Positions 27,803 to 40,288 are shown, numbered from the stretch's first letter. The stretch is 64,000 bases of DNA from Embiotoca jacksoni (GCA_022577435.1 JAKOON010000004.1:1-64000), one strand, 5' to 3'. Notes: generated by a model from the sequence alone, not told the origin. Numbers and translations are program-made.

Positions 27803-28015
27803 GGATGTAAACTTTTGACCTTGAAGAAAGTAATGAAAAATTCTCTAAAATATTCTCTTTCTCATTATTGTGACATTTAGCAAAAGTTAAATAATGTTGG
27901 TAATCCTAACGGACCTGAAACAGGAGAGGTTTAGTCTGATTTAACTTCAGACAGTGAGAAAAAAAGTGTTATGTGTCTTTTTGCACAGTGTATGTAAACT
28001 TCTGGTTTCAACCTG
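27803..28015 (-). repeat. Right terminal inverted repeat of the Tc1-like element
   Basis: This is an inverted copy of the left arm, with the inner repeat at 27803-27822 (ggatgtaaacttttgacctt) and the outer end at tggtttcaacctg. The extra C just before the terminus is the main difference from the left outer end. Confidence 0.93.
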
Positions 28016-28017
28016 TA

Positions 28018-30047
28018 TATGGATTACCTGAACAGAGATCCAGCTAGTGACAGGTCTCTCCAACTGAGCCCTGCAGCACTACTAATTGAGCTGTGGGTTT
28101 ACTGGAAGGGTTTGTGTGGGAGTTTCTTTCAACACAATTTCTAAGTTAAACACATTTCTGCAGCAGCAAATACAGAAGAGACATATTCATGAGAATCTTT
28201 CGTCATTTTAGAAATGAAGTGCCTATATTATTCTGTTTAATCTGCCTAGACAGAGTTGGACGTTTTTGGACAGACTTTCATTTTAGTCTCATTTTTGAGT
28301 TGTCTCTGGTGTTTTTAGGCCTAATGTAAAATTACAATAGTAGTTGTAAAGTTTATTTTACGGTGAATGGTATGTACGTTGGAGTCAACAGTGGTCTTGG
28401 CTAACATTGGAGTTTTTACACTCCAACACTGATTCATGTGAATAGTCTTTGATAAATACTAAAAATGTGGATAGATTTACACAGTAGGTCAAAAAAAAAA
28501 ATGTATAAGGACACGAATCAGCCTCAGTTTGCTGAAATACAGGTGGTAACAAATTACATAGACGTGACCATAAGTTAATAATACAAAGAGTACAAGCAAA
28601 GGAAAGAAGCAGGAGAGACGTACTGTGAACTAAAGCCTGAAATAGCCGGCCACACACCAGAACGGCAGATCCTGGGATCACTTGACAATTACATTTGCAA
28701 GTTTTCACCTATCATCACACAGGCTGCACATTACGGTGGAGGTGAGCACTAGCTGAACAACACCTTTACTATTATCTGTTGTACATTAATGTAGAGTTTG
28801 AGTGTAACTCCATTCACTTCAGTGCACTATAGAAACAGATGCATGTTGCATACTTACCTACAAAACATTTTGTGACACAACCAAGTGGCAGTTTTTGTGT
28901 GGTAAGAGAATTCAAGTTTATAAAAGTGCTAACACCTGCACGGCACATAAACAATTGGTTTTATTGTGGATATTTTTGGATCTCTGCTAAAATCCATCAT
29001 TTGTGTTTTCTGCATAGACGTTAATTACTGCCCTTCAAAGTGGACAATAAAGAGATCAGTAAATTCTGTCAGGTTAGAAAATATGAATTATCTTTGATCA
29101 TTATAAATGAATGATTTTGCTTTCTCAGCTCACCTCCACACACACTTTTCTTTTCGCTGCCATCTATCTTTGCTACACACAAACACAGCCTCTTCCCTGT
29201 CCTCCAGTGATGCCTGCAGTCCTCTCCAGCTCAGTGACAGTGATGAATGCAGAACATGGAGCACATTAATGCAGCGAATTCTGGTCAATGTCAGGCCTTT
29301 CTTCACTGTGTCAAGTTAAACAAACAAGATCATGCAAAAGCAAATGGTAATTGACCCTCCAGAGATAAGGCCCTCGCTACTGAAGAAGGAGGTCATGGGA
29401 ATCTCAAGCCATTCTCAAACCGCAGTGTCCACACTCAAAAAATAAACTCAGCTTACTGTCCAAGTGGTCACACTTTCATACGAGGACATATGGTGCTAAT
29501 CTTTCCTACGTAGGTGAATTATGATGAGAAGGTGCCCTGTGTTGTATCTTCTCTGTACAGGGCTTCATCAGCAATAGGACCGTCATTGGAAGAAGTGGAT
29601 TTTACTTGTATGACACGTCTTAAGCTTTAGTGAGATGCGTTTTAAGTGTGGAGGCTTCTGACATTTTGATGACACATTCTGGTGATTTATAACTAATTAG
29701 GAGAGTTTGGGATTTTTAACGTCTGCTTTTAAATGATGAACCTTGTATACTCACTGTACGTCCTTCAGGGTGAGCCAGTCTCATGCTGATGCTGTATAAT
29801 TGGAAGACGGTGGGATTTTTTTTTTTTTTTGGTGGTGGTGGTTGGGGGGAGGGAGGGGGTGTAATGTGGGTACTGCCTATAATCTCATTCTCCGAGATTG
29901 ATATTCCAGTGTAAGTTTGAGCCTTTAACAATACAACTTTTAAACACATACATTTTTATATTGTGTGTTAAAAAAATGCATTTCTCCTGTTTGGTAGCTT
30001 CAACACTTCCTGGTTTCCACAATCTTTTCCTTTATATTTCTGCAACG
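28018..30047. other. Non-coding stretch
   Basis: No gene was recognised. A 15-T tract (29816-29830) followed by GGT repeats and G runs is the only low-complexity feature. Confidence 0.5.
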
Positions 30048-30073
30048 CTCACTCTCACTCTCACTCTCTCACA

Positions 30074-30104
<31 letters not shown>

Positions 30105-30820
30105 ACTCTCACTCTCTCTCTCTATCAAACTCTCACTCTCACACTCTCACACACACTCACTCTCTCTCTCGCACACACTCTCACTCACTCTCTCTCTCTC
30201 GCACACACTCTCTCTCACTCTCACTCTCTCTCTCTCGCACACACTCTCTCTCGCACACACTCTCTCTCACTCTCTCTCTCTCACTCTCTATCAAACTCTC
30301 ACTCTCTCACTCTATCAAACTCTCACTCTCTCTCTCTATCAAACTCTCACTCTCACACTCTCACACACACTCTCACTCACACACACTCTCTCTCTCTCTC
30401 ACTTTCTCTCACTCTCTCTCTCGCACGCACTCTCTCTCGCACACACTCTCTCACTCTCTCTCTCACTCTCTCTCTCACTCTCTCTCTCTCTCTCTCACTC
30501 TCTCTCACTCTCACTCTCGCACACACTCTCTCACTCTCTCTCACTCTCTCTCACTCTCTCTCGCACACACTCTCTCTCGCACACACTCTCTCTCACTCTC
30601 TCTCTCACTCTCTCTCTCTATCAAACTCTCACACTCACACTCTCACTCACACTCACTCTCTCTCTCGCACACTCTCTCTCACACTCTCTCTCACTCTCTC
30701 TCTCGCACACTCTCTCTCACTCTCTCTCACACTCTCTCACACTCTCTCTCACTCTCTCTCTCACTCTCTCTCTCTCTCTCTCACTCTCTCTCACTCTCTC
30801 TCACTCTCACTCTCACTCTC
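30048..30820. repeat. CT-rich tandem array with ctatcaaactctcac units
   Basis: This is about 773 bp of CTCTCACTC-type sequence punctuated by recurring variants: tatcaaactctcactc, cgcacacactctc and cacactctcacacacac. It reads as one long plus-strand frame of Ser, Leu, Thr and His only because the motif lacks stops. I do not regard this as a gene. Confidence 0.96.
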
Positions 30821-33800
30821 GTGCTTTACACCACTGACTGCTGCAGATTTATTCAGCATATATACACACGGACACAAAACCAAATCGATTCCCATTTCGA
30901 CAGAGGAGTTGAAAAACACTTTGAATGTGTTTTCCATTAGTTCACTTTTCATTGTGCGACTCGGTGAGTTGGTGAAGGAGCAGAAAAAATAAGCCGTCTC
31001 TACCACAAATGTTACAGCAGGTGCGAACAGCTGATCGAGGGTACTTCTTAGAGGAGGGTTTGTTGGTTTTAGGATTATTTTGATGTTGCACATTATACTT
31101 CCCAAAAGGACTCTAAATGCTCGATGTTTATTATATGAATTCAGTCAGTGCTAAATGAGATACAAATCAACATTAAATATGTTTAAATATCCTACAGTAG
31201 GAGCATGTAATTGGTTCCAAGAAATGTTATCGTCTGGTATTTCATTAAGCCGGACTGCGTGTTGTATTTGTTGCTGGCTTTTAATTTCTGCATCTGTCCG
31301 CACAGTTGGTGTTTTTATTACTATTAATTTACTACTTGGGTCTTGTCTGCTTGGCCACTTGCATTTATAGAGTAATAAGGGAATGCATTTAATGCTCCCT
31401 GCTCTCAGCTGCAGTGTGAATTGTGAGCATGAATAGAATTGAAGGGGGTTGATTAAACCATACTGTCCCAGGCTTTTAAGTGTGTTTAATTTCACACCAT
31501 CTATAAATAAACCAATTATTTTCTCTGTCAAAGTAAAGACTTCATATGTTTGCCACTGACTATTGTATATGAAGGCTGTTTCAAAGACTTATTATACATC
31601 TCCTTCTTATTCCTGGTAATCCACTTCTAATGTACCGACTATGAGTGTTTTCATTAAGAAACCAACAGTGTTTTTTTGTTTTTTACAAAGCTCAAATTAT
31701 GAGGGAATTGTATTTTGAATGCACTTGAAAGCCAGGGAGTTCTCGCGTGTATTTTAGTTGGGCTTAATCTACAGATTGTTATGTGTCTAGCCATGTGGGC
31801 ATTATGCAACGCAAACTCCTCAAAAGAACACAAACAGGGAAATTCTCCAGACTAAGTGTGTGGGAGGGCTTATCCCAGCGTCTGCTGCCAGTTCTAACAC
31901 TCGAGGATACTACGAGTTGAATGGGTTTATGCTTTTATTTCTCGTCTTCATTGTCTCTCTCTTACAGTCGGGAGAGAGTCTTGTCTTGATCCTGACCAAA
32001 CCAAGAGAGAAATAAAGTAAGCTGCTGTAATCACTTTCAGCCTCAAATGGTCTATGAAAGAAAAGATACTGACCAGTACAGAATTTGCTTTTCTTGGTTT
32101 TTGCACATCACCCAAATCTCACTCTTCCCCTTTCTGTGGTGGATATATTTTAGAGTAAAACTGAAAAATGCAAGGCTACTCAAAAAAATGCCATTTGCTT
32201 TATAAGTGCTCAGAAAAAAAATCTCCACTGTGTACACATTCAGATGGCGTTGTGTATAATCATGCATGCCTACTGAAGGACCTAAATGCATTGTAATTAG
32301 AAAATAATGGGCCAGTGTTCATGGATGGGAGGTTTCTATCTAACATTTTCCCTCGAAGCAAATGGGCTAAAGTCAAAATCAACCTGAGTAAAGGCCCGTC
32401 AGACCCCAATATAAAAGTTGATCTAGCCTGTTTAAAGAGGGGGGGCTGTGCATGCAGAGGTGTAATGACCACGCTGTCTCTATTAAGGCTAACAGCTCCC
32501 GTCTCCTTCAAGGTGGTCATTTAGTAGTGCTGCTCATTCAGCCTAATCAATGGTTGAAGCTGCAGCGAACCATTAAATAAAAAAGAGGCTAGAGATGAGG
32601 TGCTTCTGATTGGGGTTAATTGGATGTAATTGGAATTTATACTGTACAGTGGACGACTCATTAAGAACACATTTAAAAATAATGTCATTTGAGCTCAGGT
32701 CATTTAACCATTTTTACACTGAAAAAGTGTGAGGCAGGACTTGGATGAAGTGGCACGGCAGGTGTAATTCTCTCACTGTGACTTTATACAGACTATGCAA
32801 AATAACACTGATGCAAATGTCAGTTATGGATTTGTCAGTTTGGTGCTTTGCCCTTAGTTGAATTTCTGATTAAATAACAAATGTGGCAACACTCTAAGTG
32901 TCCTTTGGCCCATATAAAACCATATGTAAACATGAAATGGTTTGTGACACATTATAATGTAGTTGCAAGTAAATATAATTACATGTTTATTCATGTGCTT
33001 GTGCTTGTTAGCATTTGTTGTTATAACACCTCCTGCTGGCACCCATACGTGGATGTTTGTATATAAACAGATAATAAAATAAAGGATTATTAAACTATGC
33101 TTAATTTGAAAATGTATTTTCAGATTTATTTTTTTTCTAGACTTTTGTCCAGCTAGCATCCTGTGTTGGACGGGTCCTTGAAGCTCGGTGCCATGAGACG
33201 AGCTCAGACGGATTTCAACACTAATCCGTTTGATGTAAGTGAATTTAGGTTCTAATTCATGGGCTTGTGCGCTGTATAGCACGCCAGAATCAGCAGCACA
33301 CGGGCCATAAATTCAGGAGGAGACAAGAGAGGGAGAAAGAGAGAGAGACAGAGAAGGGGGTAGAAGAATCTGCTGTTTAACTGGAAGGCAGTATGTTTTA
33401 TCAGTCATTGGCACCATTTAGCTGACAAAAATGAGCAGGCCCAGCTGTGGGAATAGGGCCTAGGCACCGGGTGTTCACCAAATCCTCACAAGAAGAATAT
33501 CAGCACTTCTCACATGCTGCTGCCTGATATCCACTGCTGTAGCTGAAAACTATCTCCATTGTCCAGTTTGATTGCCTGAATCAAACTGATTTACTGCAAA
33601 TCCATCTGAGCTTTGATAAATCTATTACAGTTTCATTTCACTGATTTCATTAACGTGAATAAAACCAGCCATGCTTTCTGCATAACTGCCTTTTAATGGC
33701 TTGGCCCTGTCACCTGCCTCAGTATTAATCCCTCTGACTTATTGCTCCGCAGAGGGAATGAGTAATGGGTATTTGAATGTGATCAGCACAGTACAATGCA

Positions 33801-34043
33801 ATTAAGGAACCAGTACTGTTCTGTGCCTTTAATCCTGAACTAATTTGAATTGCAGTTTGATAGCACTGTGAATCCTGCATAATTATGTAGGGTGCATATT
33901 AAACTCTGTGACAAACCAAAGAGGCCTTTAACTAGCCCTGCCATGAGGACAGCAGCCAGGAGAGCCACAGTAAGGTAGCCAGCCATAGCACACTGGAAGT
34001 CTCAATTACCACCATCTTGGCTGACAGGTGGAAGCCCGGGGCT
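30821..34043. other. Unique non-coding DNA, possible regulatory desert
   Basis: No exon was recognised. The stretch 33390-34030 is low in repeats and contains words such as gcataattatgtaggg and ctaatttgaattgcag, typical in appearance of vertebrate conserved non-coding DNA. Conservation cannot be assessed here. A GA-rich patch occurs at about 33320-33360. Confidence 0.4.

Positions 34044-34073
<30 letters not shown>
34044..34073. repeat. Poly-G tract of 30
   Basis: There are 30 consecutive G residues on the plus strand, an unusually long homopolymer of this type. Exact length is prone to sequencing error. Confidence 0.93.
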
Positions 34074-34074
<1 letters not shown>

Positions 34075-34562
34075 ACTTCATTTAAACATGGTGATGTCTC
34101 TCTTTTTTCTTCATCTCTAACCTCAACTGTTATGTACAAGTGTCATTTCAGCCTCAAAGAACAGATACATCAAGTGTGAATCAGGGAGAGTTCGGTTTCG
34201 GGCGGGTGAGGAGGAAGTCCACTAAAATCCATCTCTGAGCTTCTATTACAAATCTGTGGACTTATTTTTGCAACACAATCGCTGAAGTAAATACAGTTTG
34301 GTAAAATCATCAGGGGTGTTGGCACCAATTTGTGCCTCATGTTCAGTATTACAGAACCCAGAATCAAACTAAAAGAAATCATTATTCAATATATTCGTAT
34401 ATAAAAAAGTTTCTTTAACTCCTTTCAAACTGCCTCGATTACGAAATACAGATGCAAGATGGGAAATTGGTTAAAAGTATTTTTTTCTGCAATGGATGAA
34501 TTTTTCTTTTATTCAGACGGTCTGAAAAAATATTAAAGATTGTAGAAAATCTTAAAAATTGT
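34074..34562. other. Non-coding spacer between poly-G and the minisatellite
   Basis: The sequence is AT-rich and unique in appearance. No feature was recognised. Confidence 0.5.
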
Positions 34563-36905
34563 CAGAGGGGAGAAGAGGAGGAACACAGGGAAGAAGAGGA
34601 GGGACACAGGGAAGAAGAGGAGGAAGACAGAGGGGAGAAGAGGAGGAACACAGAGGGGAGAAGAGGAGGGACACAGGGAAGAAGAGGAGGAAGACAGAGG
34701 GGAGAAGAGGAGGAAGACAGAGGGGAGAAGAGGAGGAAGACAGAGGGAAGAAGAGGAGGAAGACAGAGGGAGAAGAGGAGGAACACAGAGGGGAGAAGAG
34801 GAGGGACACAGGGAAGAAGAGGAGGAAGACAGAGGGGAGAAGAGGAGGAAGACAGAGGGGAGAAGAGGAGGAAGACAGAGGGGAGAAGAGGAGGAACACA
34901 GAGGGGAGAAGAGGAGGGACACAGGGAAGAAGAGGAGGAAGACAGAGGGGAGAAGAGGAGGAAGACAGAGGGGAGAAGAGGAGGAAGACAGAGGGGAGAA
35001 GAGGAGGAAGACAGAGGGGAGAAGAGGAGGAAGACAGAGGGGAGAAGAGGAGGAAGACAGAGGGGAGAAGAGGAGGAAGACAGAGGAAGAAGAGGAGGAA
35101 GACAGAGGGGGAGAAGAGGAGGGGACACAGGGAAGAAGAGGAGGAAGACAGAGGGGAGAAGAGGAGGAACACAGAGGGGAGAAGAGGAGGAAGACAGAGG
35201 GGAGAAGAGGAGGAAGACACAGGGAGAAGAGGAGGAAGACACAGGGAAGAAGAGGAGGAAGACAGAGGGGAGAAGAGGAGGAAGACAGAGGGGAGAAGAG
35301 GAGGAAGACAGAGGGGAGAAGAGGAGGAAGACAGAGGGGAGAAGAGGAGGAACACAGAGGGGAGAAGAGGAGGAAGACAGAGGGAAGAAGAGGAGGAAGA
35401 CAGAGGGGAGAAGAGGAGGAACACAGAGGGGAGAAGAGGAGGAAGACAGAGGGGACAAGAGGAGGAAGACAGAGGGTAGAAGAGGAAGACACAGAGGGTA
35501 GAAGAGGAGGAACACAGAGGGGAGAAGAGGAGGAACACAGAGGGGAGAAGAGGAGGAACACAGAGGGGAGAAGAGGAGGAAGACAGAGGGAAGAAGAGGA
35601 GGAAGACAGAGGGGAGAAGAGGAGGGACACAGGGAAGAAGAGGAGGAAGACAGAGGGGAGAAGAGGAGGAACACAGAGGGGAGAAGAGGAGGAAGACAGA
35701 GGGGAGAAGAGGAGGAAGACACAGGGGAGAAGAGGAGGAAGACACAGGGAAGAAGAGGAGGAAGACAGAGGGGAGAAGAGGAGGAACACAGAGGGGAGAA
35801 GAGGAGGAAGACAGAGGGAAGAAGAGGAGGAACACAGAGGGGAGAAGAGGAGGAACACAGAGGGGAGAAGAGGAGGAAGACAGAGGGGACAAGAGGAGGA
35901 AGACAGAGGGTAGAAGAGGAAGACACAGAGGGTAGAAGAGGAGGAACACAGAGGGGAGAAGAGGAGGAACACAGAGGGGAGAAGAGGAGGAACACAGAGG
36001 GGAGAAGAGGAGGAAGACACAGAGGGGACAAGAGGAGGAAGACAGAGGGAGAAGAGGAAGACACAGAGGGAAGAAGAGGAGGAACACAGAGGGTAGAAGA
36101 GGAGGAACACAGAGGGTAGAAGAGGAGGAACACAGAGGGGAGAAGAGGAGGAACACAGAGGGGAGAAGAGGAGGAACACAGAGGGGAGAAGAGGAGGAAG
36201 ACACAGAGGGGACAAGAGGAGGAAGACACAGGGAAGAAGAGGAGGAAGACAGAGGGAAGAAGAGGAGGAACACAGAGGGGAGAAGAGGAGGAACGCAGAG
36301 GGGAGAAGAGGAGGAACACAGAGGGTAGAAGAGGAGGAACACAGAGGGGAGAAGAGGAGGAACACAGAGGGGAGAAGAGGAGGAACACAGAGGGGACAAG
36401 AGGAGGAAGACACAGAGGGGACAAGAGGAGGAAGACACAGGGAAGAAGAGGAGGAAGACACAGGGAAGAAGAGGAGGAACACAGAGGGGAGAAGAGGAGG
36501 AACACAGAGGGGAGAAGAGGAGGAACACAGAGGGTAGAAGAGGAGGAACACAGAGGGGAGAAGAGGAGGAACACAGAGGGTAGAAGAGGAGGAACACAGA
36601 GGGGACAAGAGGAGGAAGACACAGAGGGGACAAGAGGAGGAAGACACAGGGAAGAAGAGGAGGAAGACACAGGGAAGAAGAGGAGGAACACAGAGGGGAG
36701 AAGAGGAGGAACACAGAGGGGAGAAGAGGAGGAACACAGAGGGGAGAAGAGGAGGAACACAGAGGGGAGAAGAGGAGGAACACAGAGGGGAGAAGAGGAG
36801 GAACACAGAGGGGAGAAGAGGAGGGACACAGAGGGGAGAAGAGGAGGAACACAGAGGGGAGAAGAGGAGGAACACAGAGGGGAGAAGAGGAGGAACACAG
36901 AGGGG
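34563..36905. repeat. 2.3-kb purine-rich minisatellite, about 23-bp unit
   Basis: About one hundred units are built on gaggaacacagaggggagaa plus gag, with variants gaagacagagggg, acacagggaaga, gggtagaag and ggggacaag. Variants occur in runs and in repeated higher-order blocks. For example, the tract gacaagagg…gggtagaagaggaagaca appears near 35452 and again near 35886. The plus strand is almost pure purine plus C. Because 23 is not a multiple of three and the unit has no stop on the minus strand, all three minus frames stay open for about 770 codons and give the same cyclic 23-residue peptide. These frames are artefacts. Confidence 0.98.
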
Positions 36906-39366
36906 GCTGCTGGCTAAATTAAGCCATTGTGACTCAAAATCCTCCTTTAATAAGGTTCATGCTGTCTACAACTTCATCATTTTCTCCTGAATGATAATTA
37001 CTTTATTCAATCATGTTCAAGGTTTTAGTGAAAGCTAGCATTGATTGATTAACTTCAATTACCATGCTTGCATTTGCATAGATAAAAACTGCTTTTCAAT
37101 TTGTGAGTGGCACGCGGGTGGAAACCCTGCCTTGATATTTGCATTTCAATGTGAACGGTGAAGGATAAAGGTGGGAGCGGGGTCTGATCACTGCTAAGCC
37201 CTTTTCTGGTCGGCTGCGCCAGCATCTATTTTTCCATAAACACCCTTTGTTATGATGTTGGTTTGCTCGCTCCACGCAGAGACAGCCAGCAGCGAGCTCT
37301 GTTTGCAGGCTGGCTTGACGGCTCTGTTGGGGGATTAGTCTGCGATGCACTACAACTCAGTGGAGAGCTTAGGTGAGCTCAGGCTGAGGCAGTGCACCGC
37401 TCTCCCAACAGCTGTACACCGAGCACACCGAGACACCGATGTTGGGAAATTTCACACTCCGAGGGATTGTATATGGCCGTGCTCGTATGTGTAGGCTGAC
37501 TGAGCTAATGAAGATGCACATGTGTACAGAGCAAGAGGCGGTGGGAGATAATCACAATTATCACATCTATATCAATCATCATTAACCAGATTGGAAAACA
37601 TATAAATCCACACAATTTATCTTGACAGGCAGCATTTAACAATCAAATCATTTGAATTCTTTCAGCTTTTGTCAAGCGGCTTGTGTTTTATCTTGGCTAC
37701 AAAACTACAGCTCATTTTCAGATAACAAGATATCCTCTCTTGACAAGCTGAAATCTTTTGCTTCTTGCCAACTCCAAGTGATAATGAAACCAACAGATAC
37801 TTGTAATTGCATTCCTGGAACAGGAAGGCTCAAGCACCTAAGTGTGACATTTATTTTAAGTCCATTTCTACTTGATCATTGTGCGCTCAAATAAAATATA
37901 ATGAGAGGAGGAGGTGGTTTCATAATGTATAGAAGTCCCGTTTGTGCTCGGGTCCATGCAAGGAACTGTACGACTATACAGTGAGCGAAATCACAGCTGT
38001 GCCACTTATGCATGAGTATTGGGATTACTGTCACCTTTGTCTGCATATTTTTCTTTGATTAATGTCACCCAAATGCTGTGTCTTCCAATTGAGAACCGAG
38101 TTCATTTGCATGATTTTTTGTACATGGTGCAAATTTGGGGATAAATTAGTCAGTCTCCCATCTTTGTTGGCGTGGCACTGAGTGATTTTTACTGAAGGAA
38201 AGGAGTCTCAGAGCAATACTCCCAGAGAATTACACCTGTGAGATATGCTAATCATTAACACAGCCATAATGACCTTATTTACCTTCATATAAAAGACAGA
38301 AATTAGCATTAGGTGCCCTAAATGAACGGGGAGTTAATAATCAGGGCTCTCATTTTTACCTCCCATTTGTTGGAGAGGCTAAACAGCCACTTCAATATGT
38401 TTAGTTGCAGGCAACCATCAGTCGATGCCTTTAAAACGTATTATGGCTCCATCTTCTATTGCTGCCTTGGAGGGGAATTCCCAGATGGTGGGCTATGATG
38501 AGGTAGTTCACTTAGCTGTTTAGAAAGGAGCATCTGGAAACACAGGTTGAATTAACACCACTGGGTCCCTCATTTTCTCTAAATGAGTGTCATTCAATTA
38601 ATCTAATTATTAGGCATGCAAAAACTGAAGGACTAATAGATTCCTATTATACCATCATTATCATCTCTTAGTCACAAGTGCTTACATTTCCAAACAGGCT
38701 CACGCATGTTTATCACCAAAAGAAACAGCCTCTAGCTTAAGTAGGTAAACTTTCAGTTTACCTACAGACAAGTTATACAAATGTATAAACTTGGTTACTT
38801 GTTAAATGATCTCATTTGCATTTTGCTTTCTACTGCACGGTGAGTTTTTAGTTGTTCTCATTCACGGTCCTTTCGGATGCAGAGCCCTGCTGGTTTCAAT
38901 TTTTGTCATGTAATCAGGGACTGATTTAGACCTGGAACACCAACTGAATGAAATTAGGATTCCAGTAGGACTGAAAATAAGCAGCACTCTGGGTACTGAG
39001 GAGCAGGACAGAGCTCCTTAACTACAGCGCTGTATCTGTGACAAAATAAAAGGCAGCATTAGCAAACAAATACACGGATATGCCACTTAGACAACTCAAC
39101 GGTATAGGTATGAAATAAGTCGTAAAGCAATTAGACGTGAGACAACTGGCAATCCCATTAGAGGAGAGCTATTTGAGAACAACGTATTCATGTGGACTCC
39201 TGCAGCTGTTTCTGCTACATTGGTTGCAAACAAAAAGGTTCATCTCCTGGATTTTGAAGACTTCTGACATAATGGACGGGCAGAGCAGATGATCAGTGTC
39301 AGCTCCTTGTCAACCACCTCCTTTCATGTGAAACATGTGATGCAAGCCGAAAGTGTCCCGTGTCAT
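36906..39366. other. Unique non-coding DNA, possible conserved elements
   Basis: This is 2.4 kb without repeats or exons, with many homeodomain/POU-like words (gattaacttcaattacc, catttgcatag near 37070; ttaacacagccataatgacc near 38256; cattcaattaatctaatta near 38590). This texture is typical of regulatory deserts around developmental genes. It is an inference from composition only. Confidence 0.4.
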
Positions 39367-39574
39367 CTCCCTCTCTCTCTCTCTCTCTCTCCCTCCCTCT
39401 GTACCCCTCCTCCTCCTCCCTCTGTACCCCTCCTCCTCCTCCTCCTCCTTCTCCTCCTCCTCCTCCTCCTCCTCGGAGCCCCTGCTGGCCGGAAGGACCC
39501 TCTCCATAGGTTGGAGTGGCTCCTGCTGGGAGTGCCGAGCCGCTGGGGGGGAGGGGGTTGGGGGGGGGGGGGGG
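39367..39574. repeat. CT / CTC tracts and G runs
   Basis: The tract consists of (CT)n at 39367-39400, a duplicated ccctctgtacccctcctcc phrase, (CTC)n to about 39474, and G-rich runs at 39545-39574. Confidence 0.92.
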
Positions 39575-39708
39575 TTACACAGACTTGGAGAACATTATCA
39601 GCAGCCCCCCAACCTCACCCATCACCCTCCACCCTCCACCCCATCCCAGTCTCCCCTTCCTCTGTGCCTTTCTTACCCTCCCCCACATATAGACACACAC
39701 TCTTCCTG

Positions 39709-39710
<2 letters not shown>

Positions 39711-39764
<54 letters not shown>

Positions 39765-39780
39765 GTGTGTGTGTGTGTGC
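39711..39780. repeat. (GT)n microsatellite
   Basis: About 70 bp of GT repeats carry two C interruptions, and lead shortly into the minisatellite at 39860. Confidence 0.98.
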
Positions 39781-39859
39781 GTACTTGTCTCCATATGGGC
39801 TTCACTAGCAGATGCATGAGAAAGACAGAGCGACTGCATGTGTGTTTTCATCTGGCCTG

Positions 39860-40288
39860 TTGTGTGTGAATGATTTCAGTGGACTGTAGATGTGTGTGGT
39901 TGTGTGAATGATTTCAGTGGACTGTAGATGTGTGTGGTTGTGTGAATGATTTCAGTGGGCTGTAGATGTGTGTGGTTGTGTGTGAATGATTTCAGTGGAC
40001 TGTAGATGTGTGTGGTTGTGTGAATGATTTCAGTGGGCTGTAGATGTGTGTGGTTGTGTGTGAATGATTTCAGTGGACTGTAGATGTGTGTGGTTGTGTG
40101 TGAATGATTTCAGTGGACTGTAGATGTGTGTGGTTGTGTGTGAATGATTTCAGTGGACTGTAGATGTGTGTGGTTGTGTGTGAATGATTTCAGTGGACTG
40201 TAGATGTGTGTGGTTGTGTGTGAATGATTTCAGTGGGCTGTAGATGTGTGTGGTTGTGTGAATGATTTCAGTGGGCTGTAGATGTGTG
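39860..40288. repeat. Minisatellite, 11 copies of a 38/40-bp unit
   Basis: Eleven copies carry the core aatgatttcagtggactgta plus a gatgtgtgtggttgtgtg linker. Spacings between cores are 38, 38, 40, 38, 40, 40, 40, 40, 40 and 38 bp, the difference being one TG. A second variable site is A or G in tggactg/tgggctg. Copies are otherwise nearly identical, which indicates recent expansion. Confidence 0.98.

Larger units (their letters stand above)
26399..28015 (+). mobile_element. Full-length Tc1-like transposon, Sleeping Beauty-type IR/DR
   Basis: The 1617-bp element is flanked by TA on both sides (26397-26398 and 28016-28017). Terminal inverted repeats of about 213 bp each contain an outer and an inner direct repeat built on agtttacatac (outer) and caaaagtttacat (inner), the IR/DR arrangement of the salmonid-type Tc1 elements. 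A single uninterrupted transposase frame occupies the interior. The outer ~130 bp of the two arms differ almost only by one extra base at the right terminus (cagttgaaacc versus the complement caggttgaaacc). The high arm identity and open frame indicate a young insertion. Confidence 0.96.

Noticed and set aside
29898..30992. Plus-strand 364-codon frame rich in Ser, Leu, Thr and His
   Set aside because: Almost all of it is translation of the CTCTCACTC array. The flanks have no domain.
34533..36898. Minus-strand open frames of 766-780 codons rich in Ser, Pro and Leu
   Set aside because: They are produced by a stop-free 23-bp tandem repeat. All three frames are equally open and encode the same cyclic peptide, so they carry no evidence of a gene.
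39860..40288. Direct repeats of 38/40 bp considered as a CRISPR array
   Set aside because: The copies are contiguous, with no unique spacers, and the context is eukaryotic. It is a minisatellite.
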